The notes: generated from the letters alone by a model not told the origin. A stretch of 61,559 bases of DNA from JABWCK01 sp043822385 (GCA_043822385.1 JBDRBT010000013.1:1-61559); one strand, 5' to 3'. Shown: positions 1 through 9,222, counted from the first letter of the stretch. Numbers and translations are program-made.

Positions 1-386
1 GGTAATGCTTCAGTTAAGTCTAGTGGAGCGCTTAAGAATAATTGTTTTCCGTCCGGTGAAATGAATGCAGTTCCTTCTTGAACTAACTCGCCGTCTTGAT
101 TTATTTCAAAGTTTATAGCGTACATTCCGTTTTTTTGTTCAGTGCTTACTGCATTTATTGAAACGCCTTCAGCTCCTTGCAACACAATCAAATCATTCAA
201 GTAATCTGAAACTTCTTGCTGCAACGCGTTTTCATTCAGCGTTGTTTCATTTCCCCCTAGCGTTTCGGTTTGTGGGTTTAATGCGTTTGAAGCAACGAAT
301 CCAACTGCAAAGCAAGCTATTCCTAAAATCGCTATAGCAATCCAAATTTTATTGTTTATGTTTTCCTTATGTTTATTTCCTTCCAT
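1..386 (-). CDS. Membrane-anchored protein, probable Dsb/thioredoxin family (C-terminus off window)
   Basis: Partial gene: the ATG is at 384-386 and the reading frame is open to the window edge, giving 128 residues. Visible are a short basic N-terminus, one membrane segment at about residues 14-33, then a soluble domain ending in a FISPDGKQLFLSAPLDLTEAL stretch. That last pattern is typical of the region just before the thioredoxin fold in archaeal membrane-anchored DsbA-like proteins (family knowledge). No CxxC is in the visible part. The next two genes on the same strand are thioredoxin-like with similar N-terminal anchors, so a shared extracytoplasmic thiol-redox role is inferred. Confidence 0.6.
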   Translation of the reverse strand, partial: MEGNKHKENINNKIWIAIAILGIACFAVGFVASNALNPQTETLGGNETTLNENALQQEVSDYLNDLIVLQGAEGVSINAVSTEQKNGMYAINFEINQDGELVQEGTAFISPDGKQLFLSAPLDLTEAL

Positions 387-394
387 TTTAACAC

Positions 395-748
395 CTACCC
401 GATCTTGCCACCATGAAGCAAGAGCCATGTTTTCAATTCATTTTTTTCAGTAAAACCTATTTTTCTAGCTCCGTCTTGAGCAATAAATATAGGGGTTCCC
501 GTGAAATTATATTGCTGAAAGTATTCCGGGTGTTCATCTACATTCATTGGTTTTATTCGGAATCCTTCGTTAGCTAGTTCGCTTAAAACTATTTTTTGGT
601 TGAAGCAATGATCGCAATTATCGCTGTAAAAAAACAGTATTTTCGAGGTTTCGTCTGCATAACCCGTGTTTTGCGAAAAATAAAGCCCGGCAATTATTAT
701 TAGTACTATTGAAACCGCTCCAAGAATTAACGCGTTTTTTTTCTTCAT
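395..748 (-). CDS. Membrane-anchored thioredoxin-like protein
   Basis: 117 residues: an N-terminal membrane anchor (about 7-24) followed by one thioredoxin fold facing outside. The redox motif is Cys45-Asp-His-Cys48 and the cis-proline motif is TGTP (Pro86), the classic thioredoxin pair. The ATG overlaps the TGA of the upstream triple-domain protein (ATGA), so the two are translationally coupled. Likely a thiol oxidoreductase or disulfide carrier for exported proteins. The substrate is unknown. Confidence 0.75.
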   Translation of the reverse strand: MKKKNALILGAVSIVLIIIAGLYFSQNTGYADETSKILFFYSDNCDHCFNQKIVLSELANEGFRIKPMNVDEHPEYFQQYNFTGTPIFIAQDGARKIGFTEKNELKTWLLLHGGKIG

Positions 749-1872
749 TTTTCAGTCTTCACTTTTTCTCCTGTTTCCAAATCCAAGTAAGTAACGCTGC
801 TTAATGCATTCATGTTAGTGAAAACGTACGCTCCGTCGTTAGTTATAAGGCCTAGTTGGCCCCACACGTCGTTTAGTTTTTCGTAATACTTTGCATCTGG
901 AGAGAGTATTACGGTTGGAAGTTTAGTTATGTTGTACGCGTTTATTAGTTGTTTTCCTCGGCTTGAACTTTGATTGAACGAATTTATCGTGCCTATTCTA
1001 ACATCGTATTCCTCTAGGAAGGGTTGGTGTATTCTTACGTCATAGCACTCAGAACAGTTTTCCGGAAGTAAATATATTAATTCGGTTATTCCTTGTTCTT
1101 TGCCTGTCAACGGGTCTTTAAATATTGGGTTTACTTTTCTTAAAACAAAAGTATTGTTTTCTTCTTGGCTTCCTACTTGTTTCCATAATTCGGGGAAATT
1201 AGGGTAGTCAACTGGGTTTAATTGAATAATTAGCGTTGGTACTGCGGTAATGTTGTATTTTTCTATGAGTTCTTTTGCTTTAGTGTCGTTGTATTCATAG
1301 CTTTCTTGTTGAAGGAATCTCACTCCATTTTCATCTAGTGCGTTTAGCAATTGGTTAGTATCGGAGCAAACAAAGCAGTCACTAGTGTCTATTCGAATTA
1401 GTTTAGCTTCCCCAATGAACTGTTGTTTTTCTAAGTCAAAGTAAATGGGTTTTTTTAAGTCTAATACGATGGAATTGTTTTTTTCGAAACCAAGGGTTTT
1501 AACGTAGTAATTAATTTTCGGGTTGTTTATTTCCCCGCTAATTATCATGCTTGGTAATTTTTTCACCCCGTAATCCAGAATGAGTTTTTGTCCTTCTGGA
1601 GAATTGTATTCTACTTGTTTTACTTCTTTTACTAAAGATATTTTATTTAATTCGGTTATTACGTCATTCAAGTCAAAACAAGCTTGACAACCCACCATGG
1701 TTATCGCAGTTATTGTTAATTCCGGCAAAACCGGTTTTTGAGTTGGCAAAGGCGTTGGTTGCGTGGGTTGTAATGGATTGTAAAATAGCACCGCGGTAAT
1801 GCCTATTGCTAGTATTAGAAAAGCGGCTACAATGTACGTTAAGGGTATTTCCTCTTTTTCTTTCTTTGACAT
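745..1872 (-). CDS. Membrane-anchored protein with three thioredoxin-like domains
   Basis: 375 residues. One membrane segment (about 12-31) and a Pro/Thr/Gln linker (32-50) lead into three successive thioredoxin-like units, each with a CxxC and a downstream cis-proline: Cys62/Cys65 with Pro107, Cys166/Cys169 with Pro212, Cys273/Cys276 with Pro319. The ATG at 1872 is chosen because GGTG lies six bases upstream; a GTG three codons earlier would overlap that Shine-Dalgarno. It is coupled to the single-domain thioredoxin downstream. The array suggests an extracytoplasmic electron relay or isomerase. The function is inferred. Confidence 0.72.
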   Translation of the reverse strand: MSKKEKEEIPLTYIVAAFLILAIGITAVLFYNPLQPTQPTPLPTQKPVLPELTITAITMVGCQACFDLNDVITELNKISLVKEVKQVEYNSPEGQKLILDYGVKKLPSMIISGEINNPKINYYVKTLGFEKNNSIVLDLKKPIYFDLEKQQFIGEAKLIRIDTSDCFVCSDTNQLLNALDENGVRFLQQESYEYNDTKAKELIEKYNITAVPTLIIQLNPVDYPNFPELWKQVGSQEENNTFVLRKVNPIFKDPLTGKEQGITELIYLLPENCSECYDVRIHQPFLEEYDVRIGTINSFNQSSSRGKQLINAYNITKLPTVILSPDAKYYEKLNDVWGQLGLITNDGAYVFTNMNALSSVTYLDLETGEKVKTEK

Positions 1873-1914
1873 AATTAACACCTATTGTTTAGCTTGTTAT
1901 TTTTATTTTTTGGT

Positions 1915-2298
1915 TTAATGAGTTTTTTCGTTGTTTTCTGCTGGCGTGTTTTCTATGCAGTAAGCTTTGTAGATTTCGTCATGAATTTGGTTGCAAGCGT
2001 CTTTGTTTGACTCGCTTACTGCTTTATTTGCTAGGCAGTATTCTTTAGCTAAGTCGGTTTTAACGTTATTGCACTCGAAGGATTCTGTTTGAATTTCGTA
2101 TTCAGCAATGCACTCGCTTTCTTTCTCGCCGAGCGTCCTGCAAACGCTTGAGTCTTCATTATTTACTGCAACGCTAGTAACGCATTTCGCGCGTTCATCC
2201 ATGTTAAGCGTGTTGCCGCACTCGCTAATGTCGCTTATTCCCAAGCAACCAAACAAGAAAACTGAAGAAACGGTTAATAGCATTAAAAGCTTTTTCAC
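1915..2298 (-). CDS. Cysteine-rich lipoprotein-like exported protein
   Basis: 127 residues. A hydrophobic N-terminus ends in a lipobox-like LFGC (Cys18), followed by eight more cysteines spaced about 10-14 apart in a repeating helix-Cys pattern (SEC, AKC, SVC, SEC, FEC, EYC, DAC, AYC). Such Cys-pair repeats occur in small exported DPANN proteins of unknown role. It lies upstream of the thioredoxin cluster on the same strand with a short gap, so it may be a disulfide-bonded substrate of those proteins (inference). Confidence 0.6.
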   Translation of the reverse strand: MKKLLMLLTVSSVFLFGCLGISDISECGNTLNMDERAKCVTSVAVNNEDSSVCRTLGEKESECIAEYEIQTESFECNNVKTDLAKEYCLANKAVSESNKDACNQIHDEIYKAYCIENTPAENNEKTH

Positions 2299-2398
2299 TC
2301 AACCACCTTTTATTCAAATAAAACCAAAAATAGTAATATCTTTAGGGTAGACGCGGTTTTTAACTGCTTTCCTTCCTAAAAAGTTTAGGGTTTTTAAG

Positions 2399-3424
2399 AT
2401 GAGAGTAATACGCAAAGATGAAGAAACAGCTTTGCTGCCTAAAACGCTGGAGGACTTATGGTTCCTGACGAAAATCTTTTCTAGCGGAGACTTGGTTTCA
2501 GGCCACTCTGAACGAAGATTCAAGATTGACTTGAATAGGCCTACTAGTGGAGAGAAGAAGAGAGTATTCGTTGACTTAAAACTAACTGGAATTGATTTTT
2601 CCGAGAACGTCAACAAACTGCGTTTAACTGGAGTGATTGTGTCTGGTTCTCCTGAAGAATTCGTGCAGGCAGGCGAGCATCATACGCTCGACGTTGAATT
2701 GAACTCAAAAATTACTTTACACCGGGCGTTAACTCAATACGAGTTAACGGTTGTAACTGAAAGCAATTCTATTTCTCCCGAATCCGTATTGATTGTAGTT
2801 ATTGACGAGAGGAAAGCTTTGTTAGCTGAAGTAAGGACGCAAGGCATAAAATTCAAGGCTGAAATACAGAATCATGCTTCAAAGCGGCAGTCTAAAGAGT
2901 TTGATTCAATGCAAAAATCGTTTTATTTAGAAGTTTTAGGTGCAATAAAGGATTTTGAAGGAAGAATTGTTGTTGCCGGCCCTGGTTTTTCCAAGGATTC
3001 ATTCAAAAAGTTTTTGAGCGAAAAAAACCAGTCTCTTGACGCGTTTAGTTTCGAGCATTGTTCTTCAACTGAAGAAACTGCTGTTTACGAGTTGTTGAAG
3101 AACGGCTTGCTGGAGAAAATATTCAAGAACCAACGCATTGCGCGCGAGTTTAAGGTTTTAGAGGAATTTAAAGTTCACTTGGCTAAGGAAGACGGTTTTG
3201 TTGTTTACGGCGTGAAAGACGTGGAGAACGCGCTGCAAATGAGTGCAGTAAAGAAGTTATTGGTTTTAGACGAGTTGTTTCGCAATCGAGAATATCAAGA
3301 ATTGTTAGCTAGAGCAAAAAATTCTGGCGTAGAGTTGATTGTTTTTGATTCCAGCGATGACGCGGGTAAAGAGTTTTCCACTTTCAAGCTAGCTGGCTTG
3401 CTTCGCTTTAAATTGAGTTACTGA
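2399..3424 (+). CDS. pelA: Pelota (aPelota/Dom34), mRNA surveillance factor
   Basis: 341 residues, the normal archaeal length. The N-terminus (MRVIRKDEE...LPKTLEDLWFL...GD) is the Sm-like domain A of Pelota, and the C-terminal part carries eRF1-like domains 2 and 3 (VVAGPGFSKDSFKKFL; ALQMSAVKKLLVLDEL). Pelota with aEF1A or aABCE1 rescues stalled archaeal ribosomes. The 3' end overlaps a convergent small membrane-protein gene by 36 bp. Confidence 0.93.
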   Translation: MRVIRKDEETALLPKTLEDLWFLTKIFSSGDLVSGHSERRFKIDLNRPTSGEKKRVFVDLKLTGIDFSENVNKLRLTGVIVSGSPEEFVQAGEHHTLDVELNSKITLHRALTQYELTVVTESNSISPESVLIVVIDERKALLAEVRTQGIKFKAEIQNHASKRQSKEFDSMQKSFYLEVLGAIKDFEGRIVVAGPGFSKDSFKKFLSEKNQSLDAFSFEHCSSTEETAVYELLKNGLLEKIFKNQRIAREFKVLEEFKVHLAKEDGFVVYGVKDVENALQMSAVKKLLVLDELFRNREYQELLARAKNSGVELIVFDSSDDAGKEFSTFKLAGLLRFKLSY

Positions 3425-3616
3425 TTTTTTTGTGTATAGCCAACTAATCATTACGAGCGATAGAATGCTGCCGATTGTTATTCCAAGGTTTTGATTGCTT
3501 GTTAATGGCGGGGCTGGTTTTAAGTTTCCAGGAATACTGCTGGGTTGATTGATTATTACTGCGCCCCAAATTAGTATAATCAAAACCGCTATTGTGATTG
3601 CAATTGTTTTTTTCAA
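3389..3616 (-). CDS. Small two-TM membrane protein
   Basis: 75 residues with an N-terminal hydrophobic segment (4-22), a Pro-rich linker and a second hydrophobic segment (about 47-62) with a basic C-terminus. Family not recognised. Its 3' end overlaps pelA convergently. Hydrophobic organisation and a clean ATG support it; no function is suggested. Confidence 0.55.
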   Translation of the reverse strand: MKKTIAITIAVLIILIWGAVIINQPSSIPGNLKPAPPLTSNQNLGITIGSILSLVMISWLYTKKSVTQFKAKQAS

Positions 3617-3652
3617 GAAACTACCTAGTATATTTCTTCTTTTTTCTTGTTT

Positions 3653-4252
3653 TTATTTATTTTTGTATTCGTTTTCCACGTGTTTCCAGTTAGTTATGTT
3701 CCAGAATGCTTCAATGTATTCCGGCCTGCGATTTTGGTACTTTAAGTAGTACGCGTGTTCCCAGACATCTAACGCTAGAAGAGGCTTTTTTCCTAAGTTG
3801 AGTGGAGAGTCTTGGTTTGGAGTGTTCATTATTTCCAAGCCGTTGCTTGACTGTGTTAACCAAGTCCAGCCTGAACCAAACACGGTTTTAGCTGAATTAG
3901 AAAATGCTTCCTTGAAGTCGTTGAAACTATTGAATTTCGCGTTTATTGCTTCAGCTAGTTCTCCTTGAGGCTCGCCCCCGCTTTCAGGGCTTAAGCACTT
4001 CCAAAAGAACGAGTGGTGGTAATAGCCGCCACCATGGTTTCGTACTTGCGTTTTAATTCCGTCTGGAACAGAGTTCAAGTTAGAAAGTATTTCCTCGATT
4101 GTTTTTGTTTCCAAACCTGTTCCTTTGATTGCGTTGTTGAAGTTGTTTAAGTAAGCTTGGTGGTGTTTCGAATAGTGAATGTTCATTGTTTCCTCGTCAA
4201 TAAATGGTTCTAAAGCATTGAAAGAGTAGCCTAATTTAGGTAATTCAAACAT
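3653..4252 (-). CDS. sod: Superoxide dismutase, Fe/Mn family
   Basis: 199 residues, full length. It dismutates superoxide to H2O2 and O2 in the cytoplasm. Metal ligands are visible as His26 (MNIH), His80 (HHSFFW), Asp162 and His166 (DVWEHAYY). The NQDSP motif (Gln147) is the Mn-type outer-sphere signature, so Mn or cambialistic use is more likely than strict Fe. It sits alone on the minus strand. Its presence beside an anaerobic ribonucleotide reductase elsewhere in the window points to an oxygen-exposed anaerobe. Confidence 0.95.
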   Translation of the reverse strand: MFELPKLGYSFNALEPFIDEETMNIHYSKHHQAYLNNFNNAIKGTGLETKTIEEILSNLNSVPDGIKTQVRNHGGGYYHHSFFWKCLSPESGGEPQGELAEAINAKFNSFNDFKEAFSNSAKTVFGSGWTWLTQSSNGLEIMNTPNQDSPLNLGKKPLLALDVWEHAYYLKYQNRRPEYIEAFWNITNWKHVENEYKNK

Positions 4253-4293
4253 TTTTTTTCATTCTCTTGCGTTTAGTATTACTTTTTCTTGTT

Positions 4294-4479
4294 TTAAATG
4301 TTGTATTCCCTAGCTGGGTTGCCGCCGCTAGCTAGCAAAACAAGGAATGCTATGAATACGATGAATGCTAGTTCAAGGGAAGATGCGATTAAAGCGTAAA
4401 AAAGTAGTATTATCAAGAATAACGTTTTCAAGTCAGTGTCTGCACTGAGTAAACTAGACGTGCTTTCGCCGTCGAACAT
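4294..4479 (-). CDS. Small hydrophobic membrane protein
   Basis: 61 residues with an acidic/Ser-rich N-terminus and a nearly continuous hydrophobic region (about 18-51) that can form two membrane helices, ending in a short polar tail. Not recognised. It lies 41 bp upstream of sod on the same strand and may be co-transcribed with it. Confidence 0.5.
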   Translation of the reverse strand: MFDGESTSSLLSADTDLKTLFLIILLFYALIASSLELAFIVFIAFLVLLASGGNPAREYNI

Positions 4480-4648
4480 TTTTTTTTGATTGCCTCTTTT
4501 TTATTATATTGAACGTAAACCTCTTGCTTGCTAAAATATAAAAGCGTTTGTTTTTCTCTTTTTTTGTCGTTTTTTTAACAAAACGAGTGTTTTTAAGTAT
4601 TTTTTGCCATTTATTTTAACCTATGTTTTGTTTTCGGGGTGGCTTTTA

Positions 4649-5344
4649 ATGACGTATAGTGTTTCGGATGCAGTTATAGAAATAATGCGTCAAATGCAGC
4701 CTTTGAAGTATGCTTTTGACAAGGACTTAGTTAATTACAGTGCTCTAGCTAGAAGCATTCAACCCATGGTGTCGCAAAAGTTAGGTGAAGAAGTTAGTTT
4801 AGATGCAATAATTATGGCTGTTAGGCGTAATTCTAGTAGTTTCTGGCTTGAACAAAGCAAGGAAGATGTTTTCAGTGTTTTGAAGAATTCCAAGCTTGAC
4901 TTGAGAACGGGTTTAGTTTCTTTATATGTAAACCGGACTCTAGAAAATTACGAGCGGTTATTAGCTTTAGAAAAACGCTTTAGTTTAGGCGAGAGCGGAA
5001 AAATGTATTTAATTCAACGGAGTTCAGATTTGTCTATTATAGCCTTGAGTTCAATAGCCCCTGAAATTATTGAGGCGGTAGGTAAAGAAAATATTTTAAC
5101 TCAAAATGATGATTTGGCTTTGTTGACTTTAACTATTGATGTAGGAAAATCTGCAAGCAATATTTCCGGTATTTTAGAGTTATTAGCTCACCACTTTTCT
5201 TTGCTTGGCGTTAGTTTAGTGTTGTTCTTTTCAACAATGGGTAAAGCGTATTTTTTGTTTGAAGATACGCACTCGCCTAAGGTCTATGAACAATTCAATA
5301 AACTGTTGGCTCAAACAAAAGTTATTGCTTCAAGTAAATCTTGA
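4649..5344 (+). CDS. ACT-like domain protein with N-terminal helical domain
   Basis: 231 residues from the ATG at 4649, which follows a GGGGTGG Shine-Dalgarno; an upstream non-ATG start would overlap it. The N-terminal part (VNYSALARSIQPMVSQKLGEEVSLDAIIMAVRR) is a helical module seen in archaeal proteins usually annotated as ACT-domain proteins, followed by beta-alpha-beta patterns compatible with two ACT folds. The ligand is unknown; a regulatory role is inferred from the family. The 3' end overlaps the next convergent gene by 23 bp. Confidence 0.6.
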   Translation: MTYSVSDAVIEIMRQMQPLKYAFDKDLVNYSALARSIQPMVSQKLGEEVSLDAIIMAVRRNSSSFWLEQSKEDVFSVLKNSKLDLRTGLVSLYVNRTLENYERLLALEKRFSLGESGKMYLIQRSSDLSIIALSSIAPEIIEAVGKENILTQNDDLALLTLTIDVGKSASNISGILELLAHHFSLLGVSLVLFFSTMGKAYFLFEDTHSPKVYEQFNKLLAQTKVIASSKS

Positions 5345-5651
5345 ACCTGCTGAAATTAGTTTTAAACCTCATTATTAGCGCCAGCAAGAACACCATTAAA
5401 GCAAGAGTTTTCAATAATGCGCCTATAGTGGGCTTCATGTCCGGGTCTATCGAGAATAATTCCCCTAGAGAAAATAATAAAATCCCGAAGTAAAAACTTG
5501 AAGAAATTTTTAAGTCTCTCTTTTTTTCCTGGTCAGTAATGTTTTTCATTAAGTAGCGAATGGAAAGAAAGTACAAAACTGAAGCAAGTAGAGTAATTGC
5601 AGCTAGTATTAACGTTAGTATTTCTATTGCGTTTAATTCAGTCAAGCTCAT
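5322..5651 (-). CDS. Three-TM membrane protein
   Basis: 109 residues with hydrophobic segments at about 9-32, 52-66 and 80-95 separated by a charged loop. Family not recognised. It starts just upstream of rfcS in the same direction but ends convergently inside the ACT-like gene. Confidence 0.55.
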   Translation of the reverse strand: MSLTELNAIEILTLILAAITLLASVLYFLSIRYLMKNITDQEKKRDLKISSSFYFGILLFSLGELFSIDPDMKPTIGALLKTLALMVFLLALIMRFKTNFSRFKIYLKQ

Positions 5652-5682
5652 AGATTAAAGCAGGTTAGGGTAGTATAAAACC

Positions 5683-6645
5683 TTATTTTTTGCCTGCTAG
5701 CATTATTTGCGCGAGCAACGCTTCGAGTTGGATTCTTTCATCCGTTCCCTCACTCATCCTGAAATCATATTCTCCCACGCGGTCAACGAGTTTTACTTTA
5801 GTTTCGTCGTCTACGTCTAGTTTTATTACTTCGCGGTAAATTTGGCTTATTACGTCTTCCCCGCTCATTGCGTAGTCAATCATTAGTTTATTCAAGTGGT
5901 TTCTAGCTTCCGTGAATTTGCCGTTCAATGCTAGTGAAACCATTTCGCTTATTTCTTTCGGCCTAGCGCGGGAAGATACTTGGTAAACTATTTCTTCAGT
6001 GATTTTTTTCCCTATTCCTGCTGCTCCTTGCAGAATGTTGATTGCTTTCCTGGCGTCTCCTTCAGACAAGTAAATTACTGCTTTTGTTGCGTCGTCATCA
6101 ATAATTACTTTTTCTCCGCTTACTACTCGCTCGATTATTTTTTCCACGTTTTCATCTGTTAAGGGAGAAAAACGGAAGATAGCGCATCTTGATTGAATTG
6201 GTTCTATTATTCTGCTTGAGTAATTGCAGGATAAAATGAAGCGAGTTATTTTAGAGTATTGCTCCATTGTTCTGCGCAACGCGTTTTGAGCGTCCGGGGT
6301 TAAGGCGTCTGCTTCATCCAAGAAAATTATTTTGAATGAAACTCCTGAAATAGGGATAGTGCGGGCAAAGTCTTTTACTTTAGTTCTAACGTCATCTATT
6401 TTTCTTTCATCGGAAGCATTCATTTCAAGAAAGCTTTCCCTGTAGTGTTCGCCGTATAATTCTTGTGCTAAAGCAAGTGCTGCAGTAGTCTTACCTATTC
6501 CCGCCCTGCCTGCGAACATCATGTGAGGTAAATTGTTTTTTTTAATGCAATTATTGAGTCGCGCAGTAATGTATTCATGGCCAATTATTTCGCCTAGTTT
6601 TTTTGGCCTGTATTTTTCAATCCACGGGTAATAATCTTCACTCAT
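5683..6645 (-). CDS. rfcS: Replication factor C small subunit
   Basis: 320 residues, normal length. Clamp-loader AAA+ subunit that with RfcL loads PCNA. Walker A is AGRAGIGKT (45-53), Walker B with the DEAD box lies at about 107-113, and the SRC arginine-finger motif is in IEPIQSRCAIFRF. The C-terminal collar domain is complete. No intein is present. It is divergent from the methylthiotransferase with a 57-bp spacer. Confidence 0.96.
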   Translation of the reverse strand: MSEDYYPWIEKYRPKKLGEIIGHEYITARLNNCIKKNNLPHMMFAGRAGIGKTTAALALAQELYGEHYRESFLEMNASDERKIDDVRTKVKDFARTIPISGVSFKIIFLDEADALTPDAQNALRRTMEQYSKITRFILSCNYSSRIIEPIQSRCAIFRFSPLTDENVEKIIERVVSGEKVIIDDDATKAVIYLSEGDARKAINILQGAAGIGKKITEEIVYQVSSRARPKEISEMVSLALNGKFTEARNHLNKLMIDYAMSGEDVISQIYREVIKLDVDDETKVKLVDRVGEYDFRMSEGTDERIQLEALLAQIMLAGKK

Positions 6646-6702
6646 TGCGTATTAACTATTGCGCGGTTGGTTTTTTAACATTGTTAGTTCCTTATTCTAC
6701 TC

Positions 6703-7953
6703 GTGAAATATTTCATTAAAACGTACGGTTGCACTTTCAATAAGAGTGATTCAGACCGAATTATTCTCTTGGCGGAGGGCGTGCACGAGCTTTCAACTGA
6801 AGCGAAAGCACAAGTAATCGTGCTTAATTCTTGTTCAGTTAAGGACGCTACTCAACAAAAAATTCTTTATGAAGTCCGGCGTATTCGCAAGCCTTTAGTG
6901 GTTACTGGTTGCTTGGCTCAAGCTATGCCTGAATTAATCGAGGAAGCTAATTCCAAAGCGAGTGTTATTGGTTGTTTTGCTCACGAAAGAATGAATGAAG
7001 CAATAACCACTGCTTCAGAAGGCAAGAAGTTAATTGATGTTTCCCGAAAGCATTCTTTGCCTTTAGTGGTCAAAGTTGATGGCTTGGTTGCCAGAATTCC
7101 AATTAATTTAGGGTGCACTAGCGCGTGTTCTTACTGTTCAACAAAATTAGCTCGCGGTAACTTGCGTTCTTTTCCTCCAAAGGACGTAATTAATTGTATT
7201 CAAGAGAGTGTTGCTAAAGGCGCGAAGGAAATTCAATTGTGTAGTCAGGATACGGGTTGTTATGGCTTGGATTTAGGTTGTGATTTAACTGACTTGCTTG
7301 AACGAATTAGTGAAATCAAGGGAGACTTCATGGTTCGCGTGGGAATGCTTAACCCTGAACACTTTTTGCGGTTGGAAAAGCGTTTGTTGAAAGCATTTTC
7401 TTCAGAAAAAGTATTCAAGTTCTTGCACTTGCCTTTACAGAGTGGTAGCAATACTGTGTTGAAGCACATGCGGAGGAATTATTCGCGTGCTGAATTCAAG
7501 AAAGCTTTTTATTCTTTCAGGAAGGTGTTTCCGGATTCAGTTATTTCTACTGACGTTATTGTTGGTTACCCGACTGAAACAGAGAAGGACTTTCAAGAAA
7601 CGTTGAGTTTGTTAAAGGAATTGCGTTTCGACGTGGTTAACGTGTCTAAGTATTCAGCTCGACCTAACACTATAGCTGCTTCACTACCTCAATTACCTAA
7701 CAACATAATAAAAAAGCGCAGCGAGAACTGCTCGGCATTATGCAGGAAAATTTCTTTAGAACAAAGAAACCGGTTTGTGGGTAGGCGTTTCAAGGTTTTG
7801 TTGTTTGGTAATGGAAAAAACAAAGGACAAAAGCGAGGTAGGAGTAGTTTTTATGCTAGTTTTGTTGTTTCTACGCCTGTTGCGTTGGGTGAGTGGGTTG
7901 AAGTAAAAGCCTTGAAGGCAAGCGCGTCTTGTTTGCTTTCAAAAACGATTTAA
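6703..7953 (+). CDS. tRNA t6A37 methylthiotransferase, MtaB/CDKAL1-type radical SAM
   Basis: 416 residues. Converts t6A37 to ms2t6A in tRNAs decoding ANN codons. The N-terminal UPF0004 domain has three Fe-S cysteines (Cys10, Cys44, Cys70), and the radical SAM motif is Cys138-x3-Cys142-x2-Cys145. A TRAM-like basic C-terminus follows. The GTG start at 6703 gives the canonical N-terminus KYFIKTYGCTFN. The archaeal CDKAL1-like group is preferred over MiaB. Confidence 0.9.
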   Translation: MKYFIKTYGCTFNKSDSDRIILLAEGVHELSTEAKAQVIVLNSCSVKDATQQKILYEVRRIRKPLVVTGCLAQAMPELIEEANSKASVIGCFAHERMNEAITTASEGKKLIDVSRKHSLPLVVKVDGLVARIPINLGCTSACSYCSTKLARGNLRSFPPKDVINCIQESVAKGAKEIQLCSQDTGCYGLDLGCDLTDLLERISEIKGDFMVRVGMLNPEHFLRLEKRLLKAFSSEKVFKFLHLPLQSGSNTVLKHMRRNYSRAEFKKAFYSFRKVFPDSVISTDVIVGYPTETEKDFQETLSLLKELRFDVVNVSKYSARPNTIAASLPQLPNNIIKKRSENCSALCRKISLEQRNRFVGRRFKVLLFGNGKNKGQKRGRSSFYASFVVSTPVALGEWVEVKALKASASCLLSKTI

Positions 7954-7985
7954 TGCCTTCTTTCCTTATTTTCAAGAGGATTTAA

Positions 7986-8435
7986 TTGATATTTAGACCA
8001 AGATTGTTTATTGATCCTGAAGTAAGATTAGTGGTAGAACAAGCATTTTATATGACTAAGTTAGGTCAGTCTGGCTTGATTTTTGAGCCTCATAAAAAAT
8101 TAGTTAAAGAGAAACTTAAGTGTCTTGGTCATACGCTTGAAACTGGCCAATTTAATTATTGGTCTTATACTGCTCTTAAACAAGAAGCCGATCGCTTGCG
8201 GGAATTAAAAAGCCAGATTCGTCGTTCGAGTTCTTCAATTTTCCGGAAAATAAGCAAGAGGACTAAGCATTCGCTTTCTAAGTTGGATTTATTGAACGAG
8301 TATCTTACGCGTGAATCTTCGTCTGTAACTCATCCTAAAGACTCTCTTATTCACGACCTTGAGTTTATGAAGGAACTTGATGAGTTACCGCCGAACGTCA
8401 AGCTTCGCGTATTGCGTAATAAACCTAAACCATAA
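7986..8435 (+). CDS. Hypothetical helical protein
   Basis: 149 residues from a TTG preceded by GAGG at good spacing. Lys/Arg/Ser-rich and predicted mostly helical, with no membrane segment and a basic Pro-Lys tail. No recognisable motif. Its position 32 bp after the methylthiotransferase suggests co-transcription. The function is unknown. Confidence 0.5.
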   Translation: MIFRPRLFIDPEVRLVVEQAFYMTKLGQSGLIFEPHKKLVKEKLKCLGHTLETGQFNYWSYTALKQEADRLRELKSQIRRSSSSIFRKISKRTKHSLSKLDLLNEYLTRESSSVTHPKDSLIHDLEFMKELDELPPNVKLRVLRNKPKP

Positions 8436-8469
8436 TTGCTTTAAACCTTGTTTTCGATAGAGTATTTGT

Positions 8470-9222
8470 ATGACTTTTCGCACTTTGTTGAATCATGCGT
8501 TCAATGCATTCAAGCGCAATCTAAACTTGATTGTTTTCTTGAGCGTGCCTTTCTTAATTAGTTTCCCTCTAGCTTTCTTTTTACCTAATTACTCGTCTTT
8601 AAGCGGTATTTTCCTTCGTTTTTCAAGCGTTGGCTTGGATTTGTCTTTCTTGCAAGGCGCGTTCTTTATTGGAATGGTTTTAGTTTCGTTACTCTTGTTT
8701 AGTTTCGCTATTGCGGCTATCAACGTTGTAATAAAAAGCCAGCGAAGGCTTGTTGCTTTAACTACTGACGACTTGCATTTGGTTGAAGTCGGCACGTTCA
8801 AATTGTTCTTTATTTACTTGCTTGCTTTCGCTCTTGTTTTTATTGCTAACTTGTTGTTGTTTGAGCATACTTTCCAGGGAATTGCTTTCATTGGGAGCCG
8901 TTCTTTGGGAATGCTTTTTGCTTTCCTAGTTTCACTAGTGGTTTTGTTTGCTCCTCAAGCAGTAATTATTGATGAATTAAAGATTTCTCAAGCTTTAGAT
9001 AGGAGTTTAGTAACTATTCGCAGGCACTTTAAGGACTGCGTTTTGTTCATTGTTTTTGCTGCTTTCTTGTTGATTGTGAACACGCTTATTTTCATGGAGT
9101 TAGGCAAGAATGGACTAGTTTTTTCTCGTTACTTGTCTTTAATTCCCAACGCACTGATTATTCTGCCGTTTTTGGAAGCTTTGAAAACCCAAATTTATTT
9201 AAGCAAGTACACTTTGTTGTGA
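8470..9222 (+). CDS. Six-TM membrane protein (DUF7847/YciC-like)
   Basis: 250 residues with about six hydrophobic segments. The stretch FAPQAVIIDELKISQALDRSLVTIRRHF resembles the conserved amphipathic region of archaeal integral membrane proteins of the DUF7847 or glycerophosphodiesterase-membrane-domain type. The resemblance is from memory and weak. No catalytic residues are visible. Confidence 0.6.
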   Translation: MTFRTLLNHAFNAFKRNLNLIVFLSVPFLISFPLAFFLPNYSSLSGIFLRFSSVGLDLSFLQGAFFIGMVLVSLLLFSFAIAAINVVIKSQRRLVALTTDDLHLVEVGTFKLFFIYLLAFALVFIANLLLFEHTFQGIAFIGSRSLGMLFAFLVSLVVLFAPQAVIIDELKISQALDRSLVTIRRHFKDCVLFIVFAAFLLIVNTLIFMELGKNGLVFSRYLSLIPNALIILPFLEALKTQIYLSKYTLL

